Below are positions 22,340 through 33,780 of a DNA stretch of 64,000 nt, piece by piece (positions within the stretch are counted from its first letter, which is position 1; each line of letters opens with the position of its first letter). The stretch spans positions 512,136,013-512,200,012 of the forward strand of contig NC_057809.1 in assembly GCF_018294505.1 (NCBI RefSeq), read 5' to 3'. The notes below the pieces were generated by a model, which was not told the origin of the DNA, ran no database searches, and saw only the letters and a list, made by a program, of their open reading frames with translations. A program made the position numbers and the translations under genes. The stretch comes from Triticum aestivum (taxonomy: Eukaryota > Streptophyta > Magnoliopsida > Poales > Poaceae).

Positions 22340-23680
22340 TTCCTTGCGTGCGAAGATGTAGCTGGTGGTTCCCAACAATCAAGGGGAAACGTTTTTTTTT
22401 CACAAAATACGGTGGCCCGTCCGGTGGGTCCATGCTGTCAGGTGGAGGAATAATTATTTTGCGCGTAATAAGGAGGCACTTCCTTACTGCAGCCGTGGAC
22501 CCAGCTGTCAGCCTCTCCACGTACAGTCCACGTCCGATGGAAGCCTTTCCTTGACCACGTTGACCATGCCGCGCTGAGAGCACCAGGGCAGTGGACGACG
22601 ATGAGGCCTAGGAAGGGGACGACGCGGAGCCGGGGAAGATGCGGCAGTGGATGCCCACGCATAGAGGAGTACGAGGGTTCACTGGTTCACTGCATTGTGA
22701 GGCTACCGTCGCCGCCGAATAACAGGGGGTGTGGGTGAGTAGAGGGATGGCCTGGCCAGCGGTGGGAGTAGTAGGGGGCGGTGAGGCCTCCGCCGCGTCG
22801 CAGCCGGCCACGGGAGGCAGGAGCACGAGGCACGACCGGTAATGGTTTGGGCGACTGGAGCAAGAAGACCAGAGGTTGAAGAAGCACTACGGCCGTTGGA
22901 TTGACATAATACGGTCACTGGAGCTAGAATCGTCCATATTGACTAAGTTGACAATGCACTCCGTCCCCGTCAACTTACTAGGCCCACAAGTCAGCCTCCC
23001 ACCAAGGTGGGTCCCAACTAGCAGGGGGAGTATTCATTTTTTTTGTGCGTAATAAGGAGGCACTTCCGGTGGGTCCGAGTTGACAGCGGGGGGAATGTTT
23101 TTTTCACGAAATACGGTGGCTCCTTCGGTGGGTCCCAGCAGTCAGGGGGGAAACGTTTTTTCGCCAAATACGGTGGCCTTTCTGGTGGGTCCCTACTGTC
23201 AGGTGGAGGAATAATTATTTTCCACGTAATAAGGAGGCACTTCGTTGCGGATGTCGTGAACCCAGCTGTCAACCTATCTATGACAGTACTCTTTCGATGG
23301 AAGTCGTTCCTTGACCACGTTGACCACTCCATGCCGAGAGCACCAGGGCGGTGGACGACGTCGAGGCCTAGGAAGGGGACAATGCGGAGCCGGGGAAGAC
23401 GCGGCAATGGATGCCCATGCGGAGAGGAGTACGAGGGTTCACTGGTTCGGCTGCGGTGTGAGGCTGCTGTCGCCGTAGAATAACAAGGGGTGTGGGTGAG
23501 TAGTGGGATGCCCTGGCCAGCGGTGGGAGTAGTAGGGGCGGTGAGGCCTGCACGGGAGGCGGGAGTCGGCGGTCCCGCTAGCGCTGGATTTGGTGGCTGG
23601 AGCAAGAAGATCAGAGATTGAAGAAACACGACGGCCGTTGGATTGACATCCAACGGTCACGTCTGCTAGAATCGTTTGTT
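22340..23680 (+). repeat. Direct duplication in the CACTA left arm (two ~0.55-kb copies)
   Basis: Copy one (about 22370-22935) and copy two (about 23140-23676) share long runs, such as GTCAGGTGGAGGAATAATTA, CCTTGACCACGTTGACCA and GCGGAGCCGGGGAAGA. They are about 750-770 bp apart. Copy two lacks about 25 bp present in copy one near 22790-22820. Frames on the minus strand read through both but resemble no known protein; they start within repeats and lack conserved motifs. Confidence 0.85.
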
Positions 23681-23683
23681 GAC

Positions 23684-24789
23684 GTATTTAGTTCTCTCTC
23701 GTTTAGGTACTCAACAATATTAAATGTTGGTTAGCATGGCAAGAGGTGAAGCATAGTAAAACTACCTATCTAGGCAAGTTTAAATGAGGCCGGAACAACA
23801 AGCAACAATTCTGGTAAAACCTCATATGCATTTATCAATTTGGTGCAACAACAATTTTAAACATTTAAATGTTATTATCATGATGCAGATGACATGTGCA
23901 AGTTTGATGCAATTTTTATTAAAAGTTGACATGAGCGTGATGAGAGCATTTGTGTCACCATGGTAGAAAGAAAGGGGTGCCACGGCGACAAGATGGAAAT
24001 GATGCCGCGACAACATTCCGATGATCCGCAAGCTCACGGGGATACCGGTGCAAAAGGAAGTGGGTGTGAGTGTGTCATGCAAGAAGATGGGGTGCTCCCG
24101 GATTCCGGGTTCCCACATGACGGTGGCAAGGCAAAAGAGGGGCTTCGTGCAACGAACAACTCGGACACAGAGCAACACACGGTCCAACTCATACATCGCA
24201 AGCATTCATCCACAGGCATCGTCTCGGTGGTATACCTTCGAAGCATGCGTTTCGGGCAGAACGAGTTCGTAGAGGGATGTAGGCGTTTCTCGCGATGGTA
24301 GTTGAACTTGATGTTCGCGTTACACGGGTCTTCGGCGACGGTCGTCGTACATGGTCCGGAGTGGTACTTGCATCTTCGGACTTGTCGGTCTCGATTCTTG
24401 CGACGGTTGAGGTATACGTTTCGTTTTCGGAGAGGTACTTAACGAATCCAACTTCCTCGGGGCGACGGTAGTTTTACACGGTCCACAAGACGTCGATCGT
24501 TTGGGGTCCGACTTGCGGTTCTTGCTGACATGAGGGGTACTTGGCGTTTTTGTGTAGACGAACTTGGCGCATCCGATGGGTCACACTTGTCGTGGTGGGA
24601 ACTTGGTGAATCCGAGGTCTTCGAGGTCGACGGTAGTTGTACATCTCATAGTGGAACTTGACGGATCCGAGGACTCCGACATAGTGGTACTTGGCGTCTC
24701 ATCGTGTAGTCGTTTGTCGTAGTCAGACTTGACAAAATGCACACCAGCTATAGTCATGGTACTTGGCAGCAGAAAACACACAACGTGGG
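23684..24789 (-). repeat. LARD 3' LTR, left surviving block
   Basis: Aligns base by base with 49450-50556. The first 110 bp show three differences. It stops at CGTGGG, where the Athila-type LTR begins. The left edge shares TGAC with the neighbouring CACTA sequence, so the exact junction is ambiguous by a few bases. The minus-strand and plus-strand open frames within it recur in the other LTR and do not look like genes. Confidence 0.9.
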
Positions 24790-25247
24790 TGATGTCTACT
24801 ACACAACCTTCTTTTTGTAGACATTGTTGGGCCCCCAAGTGGAGAGGTTTGTAGGACAGTAACAAATTTCCCTCAAGTGGATGACCTAAGGTTTATCAAA
24901 TCATAGGAGGCGTAGGATGAAGATGGTCTCTCTCAAGCAACCCTGCAACCAAATAACAAAGAGTCTCTTGTGTCCCCAACACACCCAATACAATGGTAAA
25001 TTGTATAAGTGCACTAGTTCGGCGAAGAGATGGTGATACAAGTGGTATATGGATAGTAGATAATAATTTTTGTAATCTGAAAATATAAAAACAGCAAGGT
25101 AACTAATGATAAAAGTGAGCGTAAACGGTATTGCAATGTGTGGAAATAAGGCCTAGGGTTCATACTTCCGCTAGTGTAAGTTCCCTCAACAATACTAACA
25201 TAATTGGATCACATAACTATCCCTCAACATGCAACAAAGAGTCACTC

Positions 25248-28200
25248 TGTAACATCCCAAAATTCTGAATTTTGGAATATTATAATAAATAGATAGATAG
25301 ATTGATTGTTTGATCGTTGTGTGATTGATTGCGTGAAATTGAGTGAAATTCAAAACCTTTTTGGAAGTTAAATGAGAGGGAATAAAAGGAATTTCCCAAA
25401 CTTTCATTTTGCATTCGTGATCTCCGTGAATTCAAATTCTTTTCACTACGAAACCCTGGAGAGAAGATGACATGACTTCTTCCATTTATTTAAATGACAA
25501 GGGATGTTGAAAATATTTGAATTTCATTTGAAAATATTTTCAATTATGAAACATTATGCAACTCACGAGAGAAGATAAAATGACTTCTTCAAACATATGA
25601 AATATGAGTTGGGAGTCTAAAAGGATCAAAATTTAAAATCCTTTTGAAATTATTTTCAATTTGGAGTTATTTTGGTTTTATTCAAATTATTTTTCTCCAA
25701 AAACAAAATACATGGAAAATAGGGTAACATGATTCTCTAGAATAGAAAATTGGAGAGAAATAAATTTGAATTCATTTTGGTATTTTAAAATGATTCTTCG
25801 TGGATTTTATTAGAGCAGGAGCACTATTTGAATTATTTGATTTTTTAGAATTTATTTGGCGTTAGTAAAATGTTCATGTCGTAGAAAAGATTTTTCTGAA
25901 AATTTTGATATATTATATACCTATATAATATTTTCATTTCTATTTGTTTTTCTTTGTTTTGTTTGTTTGAAAAAAAAGATCTTTAAAAAAACCTTTCTCC
26001 GCCGAGTGGGCCAGGCCAAAGCCCAGCCCAGCTGCTTCACACGCGCCCGAGGCCCCGTCGAGACAGCCACCCGACCCGCTCCCCTTTCCCTGCTGCCACC
26101 GACGGGTGGACCCCGCTTGTCATCCCCCTCCTCTGTCTCCTTCTTTTGTGTTCATCATGGACAGAGAGCCCCGATCCCAAATCTCTCCTGATTCGATCTG
26201 TTTGTTACCCCTCGCGCAAGCCCAACCCCCTATAAATACTTCCCACCTCCTCCTCGTCCGATTTTCGCGAAAACCTCGATCTACCGTGCCCTAGGGAGTC
26301 CTCCCGATCTCGCCGGAGTTCGCAAAACTTCACCGAGCTCCGCCGCCTTGTCGCACCTCCACCCTCCCCTTCCGATCACCTCCGCCACCACCATCACGTC
26401 CGTGTTGCCACGCCGCACCTCCCCGTGCTCTCATATGAGACGGAGGACCACCAGAGCCACCGCCTCATCACCGTCGTCCATGACCGAAGCTACCTCGCTG
26501 GAGCCACGGTATGCCTGAACTCCACCAGCGTTGCCTCCTGCCCGACCCCGTCATCCAGCGCCGCCCGACCCCACGCCAAAGCCGCCGCCCCTCGCCTCGC
26601 GACCAGCTACCCCTCCCTGCCTTCGCCTGCCTTGCCGGAGTCGTCGCCTGAGCCGGCGACCATGCCGTCTGTAAGCGCCTCCCTCTGTTCGTTTCTTTTT
26701 ATCTCTGTCATTGTAGTGTTAGGTTTATTAGAACATATCGGTTTAGCTTTTCTTAGGGTTTAGTTAAACCGAACCGCCCCGGTTCGCCAGTTTTTTTTTC
26801 GTTTCTGGTTTATTATTTAGTTTAGTTTGTTTAGTGAGCGTTCATTAGATTAGGTTCGGTAATGAACGGTTTTCGTCGGTTTTGTTTCTGTAGCGAACGT
26901 CCATTAGATAGGTTTTTCTTTTTCTGTTTAATTTCGGCCAGGGACCCAAAGGTAATTAGTTTCTTCACAGTTTAGTCCCTGGTCTTCAATCTATCACTAC
27001 TTTTTGCTCGTTTGTCCAAATCCAACGAAACCAATGCCCACTTCTTTGTTACGATCTCCTCTATCCAGTAATCCAACCCAAACATGTTTTTGAAATTTTA
27101 AAATTTGAATTAGATCAGATTTGAATTCAAACTTCGTTTGATCATAACTTGAGTTTCGTAGCTCCGTTTGAGTTGATTCTTTTTGCAAATCGAAGCTCTT
27201 GACCTAAACTTTATGATAAGGCCAAATTCATATAATTTTGGTACTGTTAGAAATTGTTTTATGTTGCAATAGTTATTTGCTTGGTTTTGATGTTTTCCGA
27301 GTCTTCTTCTTCGATCTTTCTGATATTTTGAGTGATTGCTTATGTGTGGTTACTATTGCTTGCTTACGATAGATTGATCGGAGTGTGACGAGTAGAACTA
27401 TCAAGAGTTATGAGTGCGAATCATCTTCATCAACATTGCAGGAAAGTTCACGCTATGATCATATCCCCTTTCATACCCAGTTTTTATGCATTAGTTTCAC
27501 CCTCAAACATTGCATGAGTAGGATTGATAACATGTGGGTATTGGGGAGTAGTTGATGAGGTTGGAACCTATTGCCCTGCATTCAAACCTTGGGAGTTACT
27601 TTTACGTTATGCTTACATTACCATGCTATGCTCATAGACGTGGATTGGGTTTTGAGAGTATTCATGACAGATGTGAGATTGTTAATTAATGGTTTACTTA
27701 AGGTGGCAACTTAAACACACATCTGGGTGGATTGAGGCACCTGGGTATTCTAGGATTGCCTGTCTAGGCACCTGGGTAGACCAGGATTGCCTGTTTTTTT
27801 ATGGACCGCCACACAGGCTCAAAGGGATCATGAGATTATTCATACTAGAAACTTCTGTGTGCAGACACAAGCTACTATGGGCTCTAGCATAGTTGATTAA
27901 GTCGTGCGAACTCTTACAGGGTAGACTAGTAGATGTAGGGGAAAGTAGGTGTAACGGTCTATTCATCGTAAGGTGCTAGTGCTTCTGAAAGACTATGTCT
28001 CGGTCATCCGTCCTCTCAAACACCATGTAGTGCGAGAAACCAAATGGAGGTGATCGAGTCTTGTGGGGAAAAATCCGCAAACCTCTGCAGAGTGTATAAA
28101 CTAATCATGATTAGCTGTCCCCGGTTATGGACGTCTTGAGTATCTAGTACCTGGATTATCATGTGAATCTCATCATGTTACTTTAAATTAAGTTTGTTGG

Positions 28201-28708
28201 GTTTAATGATGTTACTTAATTGGGATTGAGAATGCTGTCAACCATTCTCAATGTTCAACAACCACCATGATAGTTAAATAAAATGTATTCCTTTAGCTGG
28301 GAAAAATTGGCTTTTCGCAAAAACCTTATAACCATAGAGCTTTTCCACCAGCCATATATGCATGTAGTGATAGCCATTGTTCATCATTTCTCTCTATGGT
28401 GTGAATTTGCCAGTACATTCAATGTATTGACCCTTTGTGGCTGAAACGTCTCATGTTGCAGGATTATCTTACGACGAGTAAGCGATACATTAGGGTTACG
28501 ATTTCTACACTCAACTTTGCCGTTGGTGTTGATGGGAATCCACAACCTTGTTACTTCCGCTATTTTGGATTGAGGTAATAGTATTTACGTTACTTTTACA
28601 TGTGATTTACCTCTGTTATAAATCCTCGAGTACTGTGTGTGTCAGCATACCGATCCAGGGATGACACTTAAGCACAAAGACTTGATCCATTCGGGTCGGG
28701 TCGCTACA
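25248..28708 (+). repeat. LTR 1 of the chromodomain Gypsy compound (3461 bp)
   Basis: Starts TGTAACATCCC, ends GGTCGCTACA, and is followed by a tRNA-Met primer site. The first 600 bp are AT-rich. A GC-rich block follows (about 26000-26660) with a TATA box at 26231. Its last 1.7 kb matches LTR 2 closely, for example the run GGTGGCAACTTAAACACAC near 27702. Open frames in the GC-rich block are not convincing genes. Confidence 0.85.
26231..26237 (+). promoter_or_regulatory. LTR 1 TATA box (TATAAAT)
   Basis: CCCTATAAATACTTCC lies between an AT-rich U3 and a C-rich downstream leader. The corresponding block is absent from LTR 2. Confidence 0.6.
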
Positions 28709-28711
28709 AGA

Positions 28712-28725
28712 TGGTATCAGAGCAC
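28712..28725 (+). other. Primer binding site 1 (tRNA-iMet type)
   Basis: TGGTATCAGAGCAC begins three bases after the LTR end. It is complementary to the 3' end of initiator tRNA-Met, the usual primer for chromovirus reverse transcription. Confidence 0.85.
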
Positions 28726-29477
28726 ATGTTGACTGTAGGATGTAACCCTAGAAACCGGCAAGCCCATAGGAAAAGATTTTTCTCTAAAACTTTACTCTTC
28801 AAAAAGATCTTTTACCTCTCTTCTCTTCTAAGCTTATTCAAAAATCCCCTTTTAGTGAGACCATACCCCATTTTCCCTTTTGACCACTCGAAGATTCGAC
28901 GGATGAGACCACTCCAAGAAGTACAAGATATTGGACAACTAAGACCGCTTCGGAATGAAGAGGATTTCACTGTGCATCTGAATAATGGAAACTACAACGG
29001 TTGAAGACCGAAGACAAGTAGAATTTGAAGGCTCTGAAGAATTCCCAGATTCGTATGACCTAGGAAGGCTACCCTTATGGAACTTGGCAGACTATGGAAG
29101 TTGTCAATACCTGAGATCAAGGTGTATCGGAGAAAGACCGGAGCATGTAGAGTTAAGAACTCCAGGATTTGTCAAGAAAACCCTAAGACAGGAGATATCA
29201 ACTATGGAATGATAGCTCATGGAAATGACAAGAGCAGAAACACAGCTATCCATGAAGTTATCTCCCGCTTATGCTATTGTCACCGTGCTGAGTTAAGCAT
29301 GTATATGCATGGAAGGATTGGACGGTAGAAGGCTGATGGAGCACCCATCAGCAATATGAAGTTTTAACCTTAGCCGGTGTATCACCAGGATCTGTAGTGT
29401 TACATCAAGAAGTTAAGATGGAGCTACAAGAAGCCATATTTTGACAAGGAGCATTTCGTGAAGAACTTAGGACCCAG
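28726..29477 (+). pseudogene. Leader and N-terminal ORF fragment of the first copy
   Basis: After the primer site comes a pyrimidine-rich leader, then short open stretches (28711-29004, 28985-29212, 29077-29328) in changing frames. They include RRQVEFEGSEEFPDS and similar charged text. I recognise no domain, and the text does not obviously match the accessory ORF of the second copy. The fragment ends where LTR 2 starts. It is probably the degraded beginning of an accessory or gag ORF. Confidence 0.4.
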
Positions 29478-31298
29478 TGTAACATCCCAAATTTTTGGTT
29501 TTTATTTTTTTTAGTTTCGGTTTTTTTAAATACATCGGTTTTTCTAGTTTATTTATTTAGCGAGCGTTCGTTCGTTCGTTCGTTCTAGCGAATGTTCGTC
29601 GTTTTTCTTTTTCTCGGATTAAATCCGCGATTTTTCTGATCACGATTCCTGATCCGATTTTCGTTTTAGTATAACTTTTTGCTCGTTTATCGGAATCAGG
29701 CGATTCAAGCGCCTGGAGATTCGTCTCGAAACCCACCATCCGTTTAACCAACTTAAACAAGTTTTTGCCACTGTAAAAATTTCCCTAGATCCATAATAGT
29801 AAACGAAGCTTGTTTCTTTTGCCGTTTGACTTTCGTTGCTCCGTTTGATTTGATTCTTTTTGCAAACCAGAGTTCTTAAGTTGAACCTTCTGGTTAGATC
29901 TCTTATTTGAGTTTTACCCGTGCATTAGATGAATACTTATTGTATGCTTGTTTGTTTGTCTGTGATAGAATACCCGGAATGCGTTGCCTGTTACTTCGAA
30001 TCTCTAGGTTTCGCGGATCATCAGCAAGGCAAGTAACACTTTGATCATACCTCCTACTACCCAGTTTTATTGCATTGGATCAATCCTCAAACATTGCATG
30101 ATTAGGATCTAAATAAATTGTGGGATGGGAAGTAGTTGAGGTAGTACCTATTACCTGTTGTATTATCAATCCTTTGGGAGTTACTTCTACGTTTGCCTAT
30201 TATGCCATGCTATGCTAGTAGACGTGGATTGGGTGAGTGATATCCATGACAGATGTGAGTTTGTTAATTAATGGTTTATCTAAGGTGGCAACTTAAACAC
30301 ACCTCTGGGTGGATTGAGGTACCTGGGTATTCCAGGATTGCCTATTTTTCTTTATGGACCACCACCCAGGCCCAAAGGGATCATGAGATTTTTCATACTA
30401 GAAACTTCCGTGTGCAGCCACCGGCTATTATGGGCTCTAGCATAATTAAGTCGTGCAAACTCTTACAGGGTAGACTAGCAGATGTAGGGGAAAGTAGGTG
30501 TAACGGTCTATCCATCATAAGGTACTAGCGCTTCTGAAAGACTATGTCTCGTTCATCCGTTTCTCAAACACCATGTAGTGCGAGAAACCAAACGGAGGCA
30601 ATCGAGTCTTGTGGGGAAAAGTGTGCAAACCTCTGCAGAGTGTATAAACTAATCATGGTTAGCGGTGTCCCCGGTTATGGATAGTTTGAGTATCTAGTAC
30701 TTGGATTATCATGTGAATCTCAACATGTTACTCTAAAAATTAATTTTGTTGGGTTTTGTTTAATGATGATGCTTAATTGGGATTGAGGATGCTGTCAACC
30801 ATTCTCAATGTTTAACTACTACCATGATAGTTAAATAAAATATATTCCTTTGCAGTAGGAAAAAATTGGCTTTACGCAAAAATGTAACCATAGAGCTTTC
30901 CACCAGCCAAATATGCATATAGTATAGTTGTTTCATTCCATTACTCTCTATGTGTTACTTTGCCAGCATATTCCATGTGCTGACCCGTTTCGGGCTGCAA
31001 GGTTAATGTTGCAGACTTTTCAGGCGATGATTAAGGAGTTTTAGGTCATGGTTCTATACTCAGTGATGCCGTTGGAGTTGATGGACTCACTTATCTTCCA
31101 AGCCTTCCGTTGTTATCGTTATTAGATGGCCTTAAGCCATATTCATTGTAATAAGTTCTCTATTGAGACACTCGATGTAATAGGTGTGTGATTGCTACTC
31201 TGTTATAAATCCTCCAAGTACTGTGTGGTGTCAGCATTACTGATCCAGGGATGACACCTGAGCACAGAGATCAGACTATTTGAGGTATGGTCGCTACA
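29478..31298 (+). repeat. LTR 2 of the chromodomain Gypsy compound (1821 bp)
   Basis: Starts TGTAACATCCCAAATTTTT and ends GGTCGCTACA. Its first 19 bases equal those of LTR 3. It then jumps to sequence that in LTR 1 lies about 1.5 kb downstream. It therefore lacks the AT-rich U3 and the TATA block. A (GTTC)n-like run GTTCGTTCGTTCG occurs near 29568-29585. Confidence 0.82.
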
Positions 31299-31302
31299 AA
31301 GA

Positions 31303-31316
31303 TGGTATCAGAGCAC
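31303..31316 (+). other. Primer binding site 2 (tRNA-iMet type)
   Basis: TGGTATCAGAGCAC four bases after the LTR end, identical to primer binding site 1. Confidence 0.85.
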
Positions 31317-31407
31317 ACGGTGACTGTAGGACACGACCACTAAGCTAAAGACCTAGATCACTATTCACTCTCTTCTCTTCTGACCTCTCATCTTTTCTAC
31401 TCTTTAG

Positions 31408-32152
31408 GATGGTGGATGCAAAGGAACAAGTTCACGCAACCGGATGACGATACACCCTTTGGATGTCACTTGAAGGAAGTCACTAGATACCTGAACATAG
31501 GAGTACCAAGCTTCACCGGAACCTACAATGCCACTTTACCTGAAGAAGAGCGCTGGATGATTCAAGTTCAAGTTCCAGGAAGGACGTTCATGCCAGTCAC
31601 TGAGCCCATAGAGTTTTATTTTGATGCACCAACTTGGAGTCTAGGAAAGAGCATGGCAGCTCACATCGCCATGAGAGCATTGGAGAAGTCTACCGCAATG
31701 ATCTCAAGGATACTATCTACCGGATTTGTGGGTGCCGAGATGAGCATTGGGAGATGATCAGCACCAGAAAGGATAGATCAATTGCAGCTTTTATCCAGGA
31801 ACTAAACCAGCACATTCGATTACAGGAGAACCAGATGTGTGCCGACATGATAGACCTAAAGAAGGCTAAGACAAGAATCAAGGAACTGGAGGAAGAACTC
31901 AAGGCTACACGAGAAGATTATGAAGAAGAAATTGAAGTATTGGTGGAGAAGAATGACGATCTGATCAAGAAGATCGGGATATTTATGGGAGGCCCTACAC
32001 CAGTAGATGAAGACGAAGAACCCAATGAGATTTGCCCGGAAGACTACATCATCATCGACGACACTGACTCGGACCCAGATGACAGCGATGATGACTATGT
32101 TGGTGAAGCCGGAGCAGATATCATGGAGTCTGCAACCGAAGAATATTTCTAG
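31408..32152 (+). pseudogene. Accessory ORF upstream of gag (unknown function, coiled coil, acidic tail)
   Basis: The reading starts near 31408-31416 and covers about 245 codons, with one frame change near 31675-31690. The N-terminal half includes LPGRTFMPV-like text (seen as VPGRTFMPVTEPIEF near 31582-31620) and a LGKSMAAHIA segment. The second half is a coiled coil (QENQMCADMIDLKKAKTRI and following, about 31825-31960), then a Glu/Asp-rich tail ending at TAG 32150-32152. I remember similar ORFs ahead of gag in Triticeae chromovirus-like elements, but know no function. It lies 190 bp upstream of gag, in the same direction. Confidence 0.65.
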
Positions 32153-32344
32153 TAGACCACCTCACCAGCAGTAGTAGTCCATGTAAATACAGTAGTCCGA
32201 GCACTTTTGCGATAGTTAGATCGATTGTATGCCCTTGTTTGATTGAATGAAGTGAATTGTTTGTTTTTGCCTCATGTGCATATGGGTAGTGTTTTCTCTT
32301 TAGACCCCCTCTATTCTTAAATCTCATCTTTCCTAAACCCTCAG

Positions 32345-33240
32345 ATGCCTCCGAGACGTGACCCCGGATTTACCTTTCCACCGGAGCTCACCCAGTTGAT
32401 CCAGCAGCAGAACACATTGATGCAGTTACTAGTCCAGAATCAGAATCAGGGGAACAACAACAACAACCCACCACCACCACCACCTGTTGATCACTTAGCC
32501 CGTTTTCTTAGGCTGAATCCGCCGGTGTTTTCAAGTAGCACCGAGCCGATAGTAGCAGATGATTGGCTCCGCAAGACAGCTAGAGAGTTGACCACAGCAG
32601 GATGCACAGATGCGGAGAAGGTGAAGTTTGCCACACATCAGCTTAAGGACCCGCAGCATCATGGTGGGAGAATTTCACAACCACTTTCCCTGTTAACACT
32701 GTCACTTGGGACCAGTTTCAGCAGGCTTTTCGAACTGCCCATGTTTCAACAGGAGCTATGGCCATGAAGAAGCGTGAGTTTCGCAACTTGCGACAAGGAG
32801 GACGAACAGTTGGCCAGTATGTGGGGGACTTTAGTAAATTAGCATGTTATGCCCCAGATGACGTTGCTACGGATGCAGCTAAGCAGGAGAAGTTTCTGGA
32901 AGGACTGAATGATGAGTTGAGCATGCAGTTGATGGTAGCAACCTTCAACAACTACCAGGAGTTGGTAGACCGTGCTCTTATGATTGAAGGGAAGTAGCAG
33001 CAGATTGAGAACCGCAAGAGGAAGTATGGACAAGGGAAGTACAATTCAGGAGCTCAGTAGAAGCCATGATTTACCCCTAGATTGGGAGGACATTTTCAGC
33101 ATAGCCATGGAGGAGGTAGCTCGCACAATCACAATGGCACCAAGAATGGTAATGGCAATGGGGGAAGCAACGGCCAGAACCGTACCAACCCATCAACCCC
33201 AGCCAAGAAAGACCTAAGCCAAGTCACTTGCTTTAAGTGC
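32345..33240 (+). pseudogene. Gag (capsid) of the chromodomain Gypsy element
   Basis: ATG at 32345 opens MPPRRDPGF, then a Gln/Asn-rich stretch and six to eight prolines. The retrotransposon gag core follows: DHLARFLRLNPPVF and VADDWLRK. A frame change near 32660 moves reading to the frame of 32758-32997 (REFRNLRQGGRTVGQYVGDF, EKFLEGLND). Stops at 32995-32997 and near 33058-33068 precede the nucleocapsid part. Gag would build the virus-like particle. The frame change and stops make it non-functional. Confidence 0.85.
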
Positions 33241-33780
33241 CAGAAGACCGGACACTATGCCAATGAATGTCTTGAAGGCCAGAATATTAATGGAAGCTCT
33301 ACGAAGAAGCCGAACCCTTTCAATAGGGGACAAGTGAACCATGTTAACGTGGAGGAGGTTGAAGAGCAACCGGATGCAGTAATCGGTAAGTTTTTGGTTA
33401 AGTCATTTACTGCACTCGTTCTTTTTGATACTGGTGCATCGCATTCATACATATCAAGGGGATTTGTGGATACGTATAACCTGCCCACTAAGGTTCTTAG
33501 AACACCTATGCTAGTAAGCTCACTAGCAGCGGAGTATATGGCCAGTCAAGGATGTTTTCAAGTGCCATTGAGTATAGGTAGGCATGTGTTTCCCTCGGAT
33601 TTAATCATTTTGGAATCACAAGGATTGGATGTAATTCTGGGTATGGATTGGTTGTTGATGTACGGAGGAAACATCGATTGCGACAGTAAGACAATTTTGC
33701 TTACCATCCCAGAAGGGAGAAGGATCAAGTATGTATCCCGACATGTGCCAAAAGGGACTCAAGTAAATTGTTTAACATGA
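33226..33780 (+). pseudogene. Nucleocapsid zinc knuckle and aspartic protease
   Basis: CFKCQKTGHYANEC at about 33229-33270 is a CCHC zinc knuckle for RNA binding. The protease active site follows: LFDTGASHSYIS at about 33421-33456, with the canonical DTGA. Then comes ILGMDWL near 33637-33657, the second protease motif. The open frame runs from 33082 to a TGA at 33778-33780, which cuts it from RT. Catalytic residues are intact in this piece. Confidence 0.88.

Noticed and set aside
22317..23660. Minus-strand frame of 211 codons and plus-strand frame of 146 codons in the duplicated unit
   Set aside because: No known motif, and the equivalent frames are not preserved in the other copy of the duplication.
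26425..26763. 112-codon plus-strand frame in LTR 1
   Set aside because: Lies downstream of the LTR TATA box in a GC-rich leader, and has no domain.
28712..28725. Possible tRNA gene fragment (TGGTATCAGAGC)
   Set aside because: It is the reverse-transcription primer site after an LTR; no cloverleaf surrounds it.
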